From positions 992,001 through 1,056,000 of the forward strand of contig NZ_CP144683.1 of the NCBI RefSeq assembly GCF_036687315.1: a stretch of 64,000 bases of DNA. Reading direction: 5' to 3'. The notes beneath the pieces were generated by a model, which was not told where the DNA came from, made no database searches, and was given only the letters and a program-made list of their open reading frames with translations. Origin of the DNA: Sphingopyxis sp. TUF1 (GTDB taxonomy: Bacteria; Pseudomonadota; Alphaproteobacteria; Sphingomonadales; Sphingomonadaceae). The position numbers and the translations under genes are program-made. Positions 26,514 to 35,618 of this stretch are shown here, one piece after another. Each line of letters starts with the position of its first letter. The first letter of the stretch is position 1.

Positions 26514-27641
26514 TCAGAAGTCGCTCGCGAGCGTCAGCGCCAAGCCGCTGGTCGGTCGGGCATCGCCCGCGACGCGCTGCCGCCAGTCGAGCGCGATCCG
26601 GCTGCCCTGCCCCACGTCGGGCAGGCGCAACGTCAGCCGCGGCCCGACATCGACGCGCGCCGCGCCGGGCTGGACGGCGCCCGCCGCAAGAGCACCGAGG
26701 CGCAGCGAGGCATCTTCACGCCCAATTCCGCGGTCGATCACCATCGAGCCATCGGCAAAAACATCGCGGCTTCGTGCACCGACCACGCCCGCCTGCGCGT
26801 AGGCATCAAGCCGGAATCCCATGGGAAGCCCGACTTCGGACACCCCGCCGCTCATCATGGCGGCGAGCGCGGTTCGGCCTTCGCTCCCGGCGGCAACGCG
26901 CTGTTCGATCGCCACGTCTATCGGCAGATGCCCAAGCGGCGCAAAGGTAAGCCCGAAGGCCGCGTCGCGCTGGCGCGGACGCTCGAGAGCCATGGTCGCC
27001 CGTGCATAGGCGCGCAACCGCCCGGCCGCACCAAAGCCATAGGCCAGGCGGACGCCGCCCTGGCTGCCGCCAAGTTGACTCGACGACCCGATTCCGCGCG
27101 GCGCCGCGCCCGACCCGTCACGAAAATAGAGCCAGGCAGCCGTCGACCAGCCCGACAGCTGCCGCCGCATCCAGAAGGGCTCGCCCTGTGCAGGGTCGCC
27201 CCGCGGCGCCGCGATACGCCACGGCGGCTCGGCAAAAGCCGCCGCCGTGCGAACATCGCCACGCGGGGATGAAGGGAGCAGCCGCGCCATCAGGGCAAGG
27301 CGAAGATCGTGGCGATCCACCATCATTTCCCCGCTGCCGGCGCGGGTGGTAGCGACCGATCCGCCGTGAAGCGGGGCAATCCGGAGGTTCGCCCGCGCCG
27401 CGAAGATTCGCGGCTTCGCTGAAGTCGGCGGCATCACCGCGTATTGCACATTGGCCCGAACGCCGCCGGTCCCGACTAAGCGCGATGGCGCCACCCACGG
27501 GACCGGGGCGGCCGGCGGCGCAGCGGGAATCGCGGGGTTCCAGAGCATCATGGTGCGGAGCACCACCCACCCCCCAACGCACCCGATCAGGAATCGCAGC
27601 GCGGGAGCATCGCGGCGCGCATCGGCCCGGCGCATCATCAT
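26514..27641 (-). CDS. Beta-barrel-like protein resembling the C-terminal domain of NfrA
   Basis: 375 residues with a short N-terminal hydrophobic segment (FLIGCVGGWVVLRTMMLW) and a body of alternating amphipathic strands (SGWSTAAWLYFRDGSG, GGVRLAYGFGAAGRLRAYARATMALE, AFGLTFAPLGHLPIDVAIEQRV), ending SGLALTLASDF with a terminal aromatic, as in outer membrane barrels. The C-terminal half resembles the last domain of phage N4 adsorption protein A. The TPR region found in full NfrA is absent. It overlaps the NfrB-like gene by four bases, which supports this reading. Identification is tentative. Confidence 0.6.
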   Translation of the reverse strand: MMMRRADARRDAPALRFLIGCVGGWVVLRTMMLWNPAIPAAPPAAPVPWVAPSRLVGTGGVRANVQYAVMPPTSAKPRIFAARANLRIAPLHGGSVATTRAGSGEMMVDRHDLRLALMARLLPSSPRGDVRTAAAFAEPPWRIAAPRGDPAQGEPFWMRRQLSGWSTAAWLYFRDGSGAAPRGIGSSSQLGGSQGGVRLAYGFGAAGRLRAYARATMALERPRQRDAAFGLTFAPLGHLPIDVAIEQRVAAGSEGRTALAAMMSGGVSEVGLPMGFRLDAYAQAGVVGARSRDVFADGSMVIDRGIGREDASLRLGALAAGAVQPGAARVDVGPRLTLRLPDVGQGSRIALDWRQRVAGDARPTSGLALTLASDF

Positions 27642-29125
27642 CGCGTCGGCACCCGGGCAAGCGCGTCGGCGACCAAGTCGTCGGCTTCGCTATGATCAGT
27701 CTTGTCCCAGATCACCTCACCCGACCGCAGTATCCGCCAATAAAGCAGGACGGCGCGGCGCGCTGCGAGCATTGCGATGACGTTTGCGACAAAGGCGCGC
27801 GGCACCGCGAACATTCCTTCGCGCCAGCCATGGCGGCGCGCGGTGAAATGGACGCGAAGCGTCATGCGCCAGCCGAGCAGCAGCAGGTTGAGCGCAAGAA
27901 GCCATTGCAACGGCCCGCCCGGTGCGATGGCTTCCCAGCCGAAGAAAAACTGCCCCGCCAGTCCTGCGGCGACAAGAAACAGGCTAACATAAGCTGCAAG
28001 CAGGATGAGCGCCGCGAGCGGCGCCCGGCGATCACGCCAGAGCATCCAGCGCGCGAGGAGGTCGCGCCCGGCCGAGCGTTGCGCGTCCCGCAAGCGTGAG
28101 CCCGGCCATCCCAGATGGTCCCAGCCCGCAAGGGCAATCCCCGCGATCCAGCGCGATTTTTGCCGAACCGCGGCATCAGCGCGGCCCGGGAAAGCGCCGC
28201 GCGAGACGATGCGCTCGCCCGCGCGATCGACGGCATCGACGAAGCACGCGCCGAGGCCATAAGCGCCGATCACCATGCCCATCTCGTAATCTTCGGTCAG
28301 GCTGTCGCTGCCAAAGGGCTCCCCCCCTCGCTCGATCGCGAGCAACGCGAGCGTGCTGCGCGTCAGCGCACAGCCCACCCCCGCCGACGGCAGCGGCAAA
28401 CCAAGACGCGACCGCACCACCAGGTCCTTGCCATGCGCCTCGGCAAATTCGTCCGCATAATGCCCCCCGACCAAGCGCGCGCGCCGATCGATGATCGGCA
28501 TTACGGGAATCTGCACCATCGCATTATCGACAAGATGCCAGCGGTAGAGCGCGAGTTCGTGCCGGTGGACATGATCCTCGGCATCGTGGAGCACGACCGC
28601 CGCAAAGCGCATCGCCTCAGCGCGCTCGTCGGCGCACAGCGCCGCCCAAATCTGGTTCAGATTGTCGCCCTTTGTCGTCGGGCCGTCATTCTCGCCGATT
28701 ACCAGCCGCACCCGCAGATCGCGCGCAACCAACGGCGAAATTGCGAAAATCGTCGCCGCGTCGTTGGGATAGCATCCGACATACAGACGAAAATCCTCCC
28801 CTTCCCATGCCGCGAGGGTCCTGCGAAGCATTGCGGGCAGGGCTGCGGCTTCATCCCATGCGGGAATGAACACGGCGATGCGTCCCTCGATTGGCGTGGT
28901 TTCAACACCTTCGGTCCGGCGCTGTCCGCGCGTGGCCAGCCACAGGGCGTCGAGGAACAGATCGTCGAGGCCGATCAGCAAGATGCCCACCGATGCGAAC
29001 AGCATCAGCTCGCGGCCCGCCACAAGGACCAGCCATTCCAGCCATGCGGTCGATAGCCCCACTTGCCAGCCTTGCCCCGCCGATGGCATGGCGCCATCCT
29101 CGACGTCAGTGCTAATCAAGCGCAT
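27638..29125 (-). CDS. NfrB-like membrane glycosyltransferase (GT2)
   Basis: Processive GT2-type enzyme of the NfrB/NghB kind, predicted to make an envelope polysaccharide. A transmembrane helix near the N-terminus (ELMLFASVGILLIGLDDLFLDALW) precedes the cytoplasmic catalytic domain: IAVFIPAWDEAAALPAMLRRTL, VVLHDAEDHVH (DxxD), SDSLTEDYEMG and QKSRW (QxxRW). Several C-terminal helices (LAALILLAAYVSLFLVAAGLAG; LLALNLLLLGWRMTL) follow. The C-terminal receiver-like domain of E. coli NfrB is absent; at 495 aa it is short. The start may be MPSAGQG at 29089. It is divergent from nhaA. Confidence 0.85.
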   Translation of the reverse strand: MRLISTDVEDGAMPSAGQGWQVGLSTAWLEWLVLVAGRELMLFASVGILLIGLDDLFLDALWLATRGQRRTEGVETTPIEGRIAVFIPAWDEAAALPAMLRRTLAAWEGEDFRLYVGCYPNDAATIFAISPLVARDLRVRLVIGENDGPTTKGDNLNQIWAALCADERAEAMRFAAVVLHDAEDHVHRHELALYRWHLVDNAMVQIPVMPIIDRRARLVGGHYADEFAEAHGKDLVVRSRLGLPLPSAGVGCALTRSTLALLAIERGGEPFGSDSLTEDYEMGMVIGAYGLGACFVDAVDRAGERIVSRGAFPGRADAAVRQKSRWIAGIALAGWDHLGWPGSRLRDAQRSAGRDLLARWMLWRDRRAPLAALILLAAYVSLFLVAAGLAGQFFFGWEAIAPGGPLQWLLALNLLLLGWRMTLRVHFTARRHGWREGMFAVPRAFVANVIAMLAARRAVLLYWRILRSGEVIWDKTDHSEADDLVADALARVPTR

Positions 29126-29157
29126 CGATTTGTAAAGCGGCGCACCCGTCGCTAGGA

Positions 29158-29173
29158 AACTGTCATAACAGTT
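29158..29173. promoter_or_regulatory. Inverted repeat between divergent glycosyltransferase gene and nhaA
   Basis: AACTGT-CATA-ACAGTT, followed by TTGACA (29172-29177). Part of it resembles a Pho-box half site (CTGTCATAA), but a second half is not convincing. Possible operator. Confidence 0.35.
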
Positions 29174-29197
29174 GACAATCTAAGGAAATAATTGACC

Positions 29198-30472
29198 GTG
29201 GCCCGCAGTTTTCCGCCCCCATCCGCGTTACGCGATTTCCTCGAAAGCGAAAGCGCGGGCGGAATGCTGCTTATTTTCGCGGCCATTTTGGCAATGATTG
29301 TTGCCAATTCACCCTTGTCGGGTCTGTATCATGACCTGATCCATGCGGTGACGGGGCCGGTACTCACCGACAAGCTCGGCCCGATGACGGTCCATCTTTG
29401 GATCAACGACGGGCTGATGGCGGTGTTTTTCCTGCTCGTCGGGCTGGAGATCAAGCGCGAGTTCGTCGATGGACGGCTTGCGAGTTGGGATCGGCGGCGC
29501 CTGCCCTTCATCGCCGCCGCCGCCGGCATGGCGGTGCCTGCAGCGCTTTACATGGCCTTTGCCGGCGATGAGCCGGGACTGGCGCAAGGGTGGGCGATCC
29601 CCGCCGCGACCGACATCGCCTTTGCGATGGGCGTGCTGGCCCTGCTCGGCAAGCGCGCGCCGACCTCGCTCAAACTCTTTCTCGTCACCGTCGCGATCGT
29701 CGACGACATGGGAGCGGTCGCGATCATCGCGCTTTTCTATACCGCCAAGATCAACCTGTTCGCGCTCGGCGCTGCGGCGGCGATCCTTGGCGTCATGTTC
29801 GCCTGCAACCGCGGCGGAGTGAAGAATCTCCTAGTCTATATGACCCTGTTCCTCCTGCTCTGGTATGCGATGCTGCTCTCGGGCGTCCATGCGACGATCG
29901 CCGGCGTCCTCGCGGCGATGACCATCCCCTTCGAGCGGACGCCGGGTACCCCCGACAGCCAGACGTCGCCGCTGCACCGACTCGAACATGCGCTGCATCC
30001 TACAGTGGCCTTTGCCATCGTCCCGCTGTTCGGCTTCGCGAATGCGGGCGTCGATGTGCGCGCGCTGGGCATCGACCAGATTTTTGCGCCCTTGCCGCTG
30101 GGCATCGCCGCGGGGCTGTTCCTCGGCAAGCAGATAGGAATTTTTGGCAGCGTCTGGCTGTCGGTCAAGCTCGGCATCGCCGGGCGGCTGCGCGGCGCGA
30201 CCTGGCTTCAGGTCTATGGCGTCGCGATGCTCTGCGGAATCGGCTTTACGATGAGCCTGTTCATCGGCGGGCTGGCTTTCCCGGGCAATGCGCTGCTGAT
30301 CGAAGAGGCAAAGATTGGCATCCTGATGGGGTCGCTCGCCGCCGCGCTGGTCGGCTTTGCCGTCCTCCGCTTTGCCCCGCTGCATCCGCAGCACGACGCC
30401 ATCGAAACCGCTTCCGACGGCGAGATTGCCGCCGACGGCGATGTGCGTGACACATCCGAAGCAACTCGCTAA
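29198..30472 (+). CDS. nhaA: Na+/H+ antiporter NhaA
   Basis: Electrogenic antiporter of the inner membrane, exchanging protons for Na+ or Li+ to control pH and salt. About 11-12 transmembrane segments; the paired aspartates of the ion site are in VTVAIVDDMGAVAIIALFYTAKIN, and the pH-sensor/half-helix region is in GLAQGWAIPAATDIAFAMGVLALLGKRAPTSLKLFL. The C-terminal hydrophilic tail is ~25 residues. The start is placed at GTG 29198 because AAGGAA at 29183-29188 gives proper spacing; the TTG at 29192 is too close. Length ~424 aa fits. Confidence 0.95.
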   Translation: MARSFPPPSALRDFLESESAGGMLLIFAAILAMIVANSPLSGLYHDLIHAVTGPVLTDKLGPMTVHLWINDGLMAVFFLLVGLEIKREFVDGRLASWDRRRLPFIAAAAGMAVPAALYMAFAGDEPGLAQGWAIPAATDIAFAMGVLALLGKRAPTSLKLFLVTVAIVDDMGAVAIIALFYTAKINLFALGAAAAILGVMFACNRGGVKNLLVYMTLFLLLWYAMLLSGVHATIAGVLAAMTIPFERTPGTPDSQTSPLHRLEHALHPTVAFAIVPLFGFANAGVDVRALGIDQIFAPLPLGIAAGLFLGKQIGIFGSVWLSVKLGIAGRLRGATWLQVYGVAMLCGIGFTMSLFIGGLAFPGNALLIEEAKIGILMGSLAAALVGFAVLRFAPLHPQHDAIETASDGEIAADGDVRDTSEATR

Positions 30473-30481
30473 TCCGTCGCA

Positions 30482-31825
30482 ATGACAAAGCTTTTTCTGC
30501 CCTCCCTATTGGCTGTCGCGACGCTGGCGGGATGCGCCGCCGGTCCCACGAAAGCGCCTCCGGGCGAAAGGGACCTCGCTGCGCTCGATGTCCGTCGGAC
30601 GGCTGCGACCTCCGACGCGCTCGACAAGATCGCCGCCTCCTACCTCCGCCTGTCGCTCGAAATCGGCACGCACGAACCCGGCTATATCGATGCTTATTAT
30701 GGCCCGCCTGAACTTAAGGCGGCAGCCGAAGCCAGCCCACGCGACAAGACCGCGCTTCTCGCCGCAACCCGCGCGCTGATGGCCGAGACCCAACGCACCG
30801 CGCGGCGCCTGGCGGACCCTCTTGCGAAGCGGCGTGCCACCTTCCTCAGCGCCCAGCTTCGCGCCGCCGAGACGCGGCTGCTGATGATGGAGGGGACGCG
30901 CTTCGCCTTCGTCGACGAGGCCGAGCGATTGTTCGGCGTGCGCCCGCGCCTGAAGCCGCTCGCAAGTTATGACGCCGAACTGGTCAAGATCGAAGCGCTG
31001 GTCCCCGGCGATGGCGCGCTCGCCGATCGGGTCGAGGCTTATCTCGACGCCTTCACTATTCCCAAGGACCGTCTGCAACCGACGTTCGAGGCCGCGATCG
31101 CGCGCTGCCGCGGGCGTAGCGCGGCGCATATCCCGATGCCCGCGGACGAGAGCTTTCGCCTCGAGTTCGTGACCGGCAAAAGCTGGAGCGGCTATAATTA
31201 TTATGAGGGTCGCTATCACAGCCTGATTCAGGTCAATACCGACCTGCCGATCCGCCTGTCGCGCGCGCTCGATCTCGGCTGCCACGAGGGCTATCCGGGC
31301 CACCACCTCCTCAACATGAAGCTTGAGGAAAAGCTGGTGAAGGAGCGAGGCTGGGCCGAGTTCAGCGTCTATCCCCTCTACAGTCCGCAAAGCCTGATCG
31401 CTGAAGGCAGCGCCAATTACGGCATCGACCTGTCCTTTCCCGGCGAAGCCAAGGCAGCGACCGAACGCGACATACTAATGCCGATCGCCGGGATCGCAGT
31501 GCCCGCCGACGACCGCTACTGGCGGTTGCTTGCGGCGATCAAGCGTGCATCGGGCGCGCGGTTGACGATCGCCCAGCAATATCTCGACGGCGAAATCGAC
31601 CGGCCGACCGCAGTGGCGCTGACGCAAAAATATCTGCTCGTCTCGCAGCCGCGCGCCGAACAGTCGGTGCGCTTCACCGACCAGTATCGCAGCTATGTCA
31701 TCAACTATGGCCTCGGCGAAGCGATGGTGCGCGCGCATGTCGAACGCGGGCGGCCGAGCCGCGACGAAATGTGGCGACGGATGGAACGGATCATCAGCGA
31801 ACCGACGCTCCCTTCGGACCTGTAA
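30482..31825 (+). CDS. DUF885 family lipoprotein, putative metallopeptidase
   Basis: Lipoprotein by its signal (MTKLFLPSLLAVATLAGCAAG, lipobox LAGC). The helical body ends in the DUF885 core with the metal site HEGYPGHH (in LGCHEGYPGHHLLNMKLEEKLV), SPQSLIAEGSANYGIDLSF carrying the downstream glutamate, and a long helical tail. This arrangement is seen in zinc carboxypeptidase-like enzymes; the substrate is unknown. At 447 aa it is shorter than the ~600 residues of many relatives because the N-terminal part is reduced. It follows nhaA by nine bases and probably shares its transcript. Confidence 0.85.
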   Translation: MTKLFLPSLLAVATLAGCAAGPTKAPPGERDLAALDVRRTAATSDALDKIAASYLRLSLEIGTHEPGYIDAYYGPPELKAAAEASPRDKTALLAATRALMAETQRTARRLADPLAKRRATFLSAQLRAAETRLLMMEGTRFAFVDEAERLFGVRPRLKPLASYDAELVKIEALVPGDGALADRVEAYLDAFTIPKDRLQPTFEAAIARCRGRSAAHIPMPADESFRLEFVTGKSWSGYNYYEGRYHSLIQVNTDLPIRLSRALDLGCHEGYPGHHLLNMKLEEKLVKERGWAEFSVYPLYSPQSLIAEGSANYGIDLSFPGEAKAATERDILMPIAGIAVPADDRYWRLLAAIKRASGARLTIAQQYLDGEIDRPTAVALTQKYLLVSQPRAEQSVRFTDQYRSYVINYGLGEAMVRAHVERGRPSRDEMWRRMERIISEPTLPSDL

Positions 31826-31830
31826 GCGCG

Positions 31831-32841
31831 CTAAATATCGACGACAATCTTGCCGAAATGCTTGTTCGCCGCCTGATGGCGGAAGGCTTCGGCGAGCTGA
31901 TCGAGCGGAAAATGGTCGCTGATGACCGGGCGGATAGCGTTCGCCTCGATCCCTGCGATCATGTCGAGCTGTTGCTGGCGGCTGCCCACGGTCAGCCCCT
32001 GCACGCGCAGATTCTTCGCCATCAGCAGCGCGGTCTGGACCGGCCCGGCGAAGCCCGCAAGAACACCGATCAGCGCGACATGGCCGCCGACGCGCGTCGC
32101 CATCATCGATTGGTCGAGCGTTCCCGCGCCGCCGATTTCGACGACCGTATCGACGCCGCGCCCGCCGGTCAGCTCCAGCGCCTTGGCGCCCCATGCGGGC
32201 ACCTCTTTGTAATTGATAAGCTCGTCGGCGCCGAGCGCCTTCAGCCGTTCGAGCTTGGCATCGGACGAGCTGGTCGCGATCACCCGCGCGCCTGCGGCCT
32301 TGGCGAATTGCAGCGCGAACACCGACACCCCGCCGCTCCCTTGCACCAGTACCGTCGATCCCGGCCGCGTTGCGCCGTCGACGAACAGGGCGCGCCATGC
32401 GGTCAGCCCGGCACAGGTCAAGGTCGCGGCCTCTGCGGCCGAATAGCCCTGCGGAACGCGCGTGAACCAGTGCTGCGGCGTGACCACGACCTCGCGTGCA
32501 CAGCCATCAATGCCGTCGCCCGGCACGCCGCGGAACGCCGTCGCGGGCGGGACGCCGTCGATCCATTCGGGGAAGAAGATCGACACCACGATGTCGCCGG
32601 GCTTGAACTGCGTCACCCCCTCGCCCACCGCCTCGACCGTCCCCGCACCGTCAGACATCGGGATGCGCCCGTCGGCGGCGGGGATCATCCCCATGACGAC
32701 GGCATAGTCGTGGAAGTTGAGCGACGAGGCCGTCAGTCGCACCCGGATTTCGCCCGGCCCCGGATCGCCGGGATCGGCGAGGTCGACGAGCGTCAGATTG
32801 TCGAGCGAAGCGGGGGCGCGAAGCTGGACCGCGCGCATCAT
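31831..32841 (-). CDS. Zinc-independent quinone oxidoreductase-like MDR protein
   Basis: NAD(P)H-dependent medium-chain dehydrogenase/reductase. The N-terminal GroES-like domain (PGPGEIRVRLTASSLNFHDYAVVMGMI) lacks the cysteine cluster of zinc dehydrogenases, and the Rossmann domain follows with GSTVLVQGSGGVSVFALQFAKAAGARVIATSSSDAKLERLKALGAD. This fits the quinone oxidoreductase group; the substrate is unknown. Its ATG overlaps the end of the deacylase gene by four bases, so the two are probably expressed together. Confidence 0.9.
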   Translation of the reverse strand: MMRAVQLRAPASLDNLTLVDLADPGDPGPGEIRVRLTASSLNFHDYAVVMGMIPAADGRIPMSDGAGTVEAVGEGVTQFKPGDIVVSIFFPEWIDGVPPATAFRGVPGDGIDGCAREVVVTPQHWFTRVPQGYSAAEAATLTCAGLTAWRALFVDGATRPGSTVLVQGSGGVSVFALQFAKAAGARVIATSSSDAKLERLKALGADELINYKEVPAWGAKALELTGGRGVDTVVEIGGAGTLDQSMMATRVGGHVALIGVLAGFAGPVQTALLMAKNLRVQGLTVGSRQQQLDMIAGIEANAIRPVISDHFPLDQLAEAFRHQAANKHFGKIVVDI

Positions 32842-34577
32842 TCCGCCGCCATCGCCATTTCGACGCGCTGCGGGCCGCGGATCACGCCGCCGGGGGTCGG
32901 ACCCTGCATTTCACCATCCCTGAAGGTAACGACGCCGGACTTGATCGTCGCGACATAGCCGTCGGCCTTTTGCAAGAGGCGCTTGCCGCCCGCGGGCAGG
33001 TCGAAGGCGAGCCAGGGTTTGCCCAGTTTCAGCCTCTCCATATCGATGACATTGAGGTCGGCGAGATAGCCGGGCGCGAGGAGGCCGCGGTCTTCGAGGC
33101 CATAGAGCATCGCGGTGTCGCGGCACTGGCGTTTGACCGCATGTTCGAGCGCAATCCGCTTGCCCGCGCGGTCGCGCACCCAATGCTGAAGCATGAAGGT
33201 CGGCGACGCGGCGTCGCAGATCGTCCCGCAATGCGCACCGCCGTCGGACAGGCTGTTCACCGTGTCATCGGCATGTTGCAGATCCTCAAGGAAATTGAGG
33301 TTCCCGTCGCGGTAGTTGAGGATCGGGAAATAGATGAAGCCCTTGCCGTCATCCTTCATCAGCAAGTCATAGGCATATTCGTCGGGCGACACCCCCGCCG
33401 CCGCGGCGCGCGCGGCGATGCTTTCATCCATCTTCGGCTCGTAATTGAAATCGGGGTCCATTTCGAACTGCACCGGCCAGCCGAGCGCAACGATTTTCAG
33501 GAAATCGATGATATCGCTTTCGGGCCAGACATTTTCCTCGGCAATCATCCGCGCCTTGAACGCGGGATCTTTCAGCTTCGCGAGCTGCTGATCCCACGGC
33601 AGGTCGATGATCTCGTTCCACGCGGGCTTGAACCGGAACGGATGCACCGTCCCCTGCCACGCCATGATGATGCCATTGCCGCGCAGCGCAATTTGCGCAA
33701 CGATGTTGGCGCCGGTGGCATTCTGGCGCCGCATTTCCTCGATCTGCTCCTCGAGCGGCAGCTCCTTCGCAATCGACTGGAGCGCGGCGAAGGTGACCGG
33801 CAGGCCGGTTTCGCGGCTGAGGTCGCCCATCCACTGAAACTCGTTCCACTCGCGCTTCAGATCGCTCGCCATTTCGAACACGCCGTAACCGACGCGCCCC
33901 ATCGCGCGGCCGATCGCGATCAATTCCTCCGCGGTCGCGGTCGTACCGGGCACGAGCTCGCCGTCGACCGACTTGTGCAGCACGGTGCGGCTGGTCGAAA
34001 AGCCGAGCGCGCCGGCGCGGATGCCTTCCTCGACGATCCGCGACATTTCCGCTACATCGGCGTCGGTCGGGACCGCGCCGGGTTTCTCGCGGTCGCCGAG
34101 CACATAGGCGCGCACCGCGCCGTGCGGCACATGGCACGCGACATCGACGGTGCGCGGCAGCTTTTCGAGCGCGTCCATATATTCGGGGAAGGTTTCCCAA
34201 TCCCACGTCATCCCTTCGGCCAATGCGGTGCCGGGAATATCCTCGACGCCTTCCATCAACGAAATGAGCCAATCGTGGCGGTCGGGCCGCGCGGGGGCGA
34301 AGCCAACGCCGCAATTGCCCATAACGACGGTGGTCACACCGTGCCAACTCGAAGGCGCCATTTCGGCATCCCACGTCGCCTGCCCGTCGTAGTGCGTGTG
34401 GACATCGACGAAGCCGGGGGTGACGATCTTGCCGCCGGCGTCGATTTCTTCGCGCGCCGCGCCCAGATTTTCGCCCACCGCGACGATCCGGTCGCCGTGG
34501 ACCGCGACGTCCGCAACAAAGGGCTTTCCACCCGAACCATCAACGACGGTGCCGCCGCGAATCAACAGATCATACAT
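32838..34577 (-). CDS. Amidohydrolase, N-acyl-D-amino-acid deacylase family
   Basis: Metal-dependent amidohydrolase of the D-aminoacylase type, predicted to release D-amino acids from N-acyl forms. [35 protein letters not shown] is the family N-terminal barrel; [15 protein letters not shown] holds the HxH metal ligands, [19 protein letters not shown] the next conserved block, and [22 protein letters not shown] the terminal aspartate region. 579 aa is normal. It is probably the lead gene of a two-gene unit with the oxidoreductase. Confidence 0.88.
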   Translation of the reverse strand: MYDLLIRGGTVVDGSGGKPFVADVAVHGDRIVAVGENLGAAREEIDAGGKIVTPGFVDVHTHYDGQATWDAEMAPSSWHGVTTVVMGNCGVGFAPARPDRHDWLISLMEGVEDIPGTALAEGMTWDWETFPEYMDALEKLPRTVDVACHVPHGAVRAYVLGDREKPGAVPTDADVAEMSRIVEEGIRAGALGFSTSRTVLHKSVDGELVPGTTATAEELIAIGRAMGRVGYGVFEMASDLKREWNEFQWMGDLSRETGLPVTFAALQSIAKELPLEEQIEEMRRQNATGANIVAQIALRGNGIIMAWQGTVHPFRFKPAWNEIIDLPWDQQLAKLKDPAFKARMIAEENVWPESDIIDFLKIVALGWPVQFEMDPDFNYEPKMDESIAARAAAAGVSPDEYAYDLLMKDDGKGFIYFPILNYRDGNLNFLEDLQHADDTVNSLSDGGAHCGTICDAASPTFMLQHWVRDRAGKRIALEHAVKRQCRDTAMLYGLEDRGLLAPGYLADLNVIDMERLKLGKPWLAFDLPAGGKRLLQKADGYVATIKSGVVTFRDGEMQGPTPGGVIRGPQRVEMAMAAE

Positions 34578-34665
34578 GTCCGCTCTCCCGAATCTTTTGG
34601 CCGATTTTTCGTTTCACGACGAAACCTATCACGGATTCGCGCGATGCCAAGGGCTGTCGAAGCGT

Positions 34666-34724
34666 CTTAAAGCGACAAAAGATTCGCATGTGCTGCGCCC
34701 AACTGTCTCCTTTGTCGCTTTAAG
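34666..34724. promoter_or_regulatory. 14-bp perfect inverted repeat between divergent genes
   Basis: CTTAAAGCGACAAA (34666-34679) and its exact complement TTTGTCGCTTTAAG (34711-34724), 31 bases apart, in the intergenic region of the deacylase and exported-methyltransferase genes. Could be paired operator half sites or an RNA hairpin; no poly-T follows. Regulator unknown. Confidence 0.45.
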
Positions 34725-34870
34725 CGAAGAACATCATCGGGCGGCGGCAAAGAGGCTGACACCCGGGAAACGGGTAGGAAAGAAAAAACAGCCGGTCGCT
34801 CGTTCGATAAAGCGCGCACGGTTGGCGCTGCGCTGTTATAGCGACGCGATACACCGGAGGAGTCGATGCC

Positions 34871-35614
34871 ATGATCCGTTCGCTGACCTTTGCCCTGCTG
34901 CTCGCCGCGAGCCCGCTCGCCGCCGCGCAGACGGCCGCCCCCGATTATGCCGCGGCGCTCGCCGATCCGGCACGCCCCGCCGCCGACCGCGAGCGTGACG
35001 CCGCGCGCAAGCCCGCCGAACTGCTGGCGTTTGCCCAGATCGCGCCGGGCGAAAAGGTCGGCGATTTCGTCATGGGCAGCGGCTATGTCACGCGCCTGCT
35101 CGCCGCCGCGGTCGGTCCGACGGGCAAGGTCTATGGCTTCCAGCCGGCCGAATTCATCGCTTTTCGCAAACAATATGGCGACGACCAGGCGGCGGTCGAT
35201 GCCGCCTATGACAATGTCGATGCGGTCGCCGGACCGTTCGCGGCGCCCGCCTTTCCCGAACCGCTCGACACGATCATCACCGTGCAGAATTTCCACGACC
35301 TGTACCTCAAACCCTTCCCCGAAGGCACGGGCACCAAGGGGAGCGCGGCGCTGTTCGCCGCACTGAAGCCCGGCGGGACGCTGGTCGTCGTCGACCATAG
35401 CGCGGCGGGCGGCAGCGGCACGACGCTGGCCGACAGCCTGCACCGGATCGACAAGGCGGCGGTGGTCGCCGCGCTGACCAGCGCGGGCTTCACGCTCGAA
35501 GCCGAAAGCGATCTTTACGCGCGCGCCGACGACCCCCGCACAGCCAATGTTTTCGACACGGCGATCCGCGGCAAAACCGACCAGTTCGCGCTGCGTTTCC
35601 GTAAACCGGAGTGA
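34871..35614 (+). CDS. Exported class I SAM-methyltransferase-like protein
   Basis: Begins with a clear signal peptide (MIRSLTFALLLAASPLAAAQTA), then a Rossmann-like methyltransferase fold: LLAFAQIAPGEKVGDFVMGSGYVTRLLAAAVGPTGKVYGFQP, TIITVQNFHDLYL, and LFAALKPGGTLVVVDHSAAGG. The motif I loop reads DFVMGSGY, not the usual DxGxGxG. SAM is not expected in the periplasm, so enzymatic role is doubtful; exported members of this group are widespread in proteobacteria with unknown function. GGAGGAG at 34856 supports this start. Confidence 0.85.
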   Translation: MIRSLTFALLLAASPLAAAQTAAPDYAAALADPARPAADRERDAARKPAELLAFAQIAPGEKVGDFVMGSGYVTRLLAAAVGPTGKVYGFQPAEFIAFRKQYGDDQAAVDAAYDNVDAVAGPFAAPAFPEPLDTIITVQNFHDLYLKPFPEGTGTKGSAALFAALKPGGTLVVVDHSAAGGSGTTLADSLHRIDKAAVVAALTSAGFTLEAESDLYARADDPRTANVFDTAIRGKTDQFALRFRKPE

Positions 35615-35618
35615 TGCG

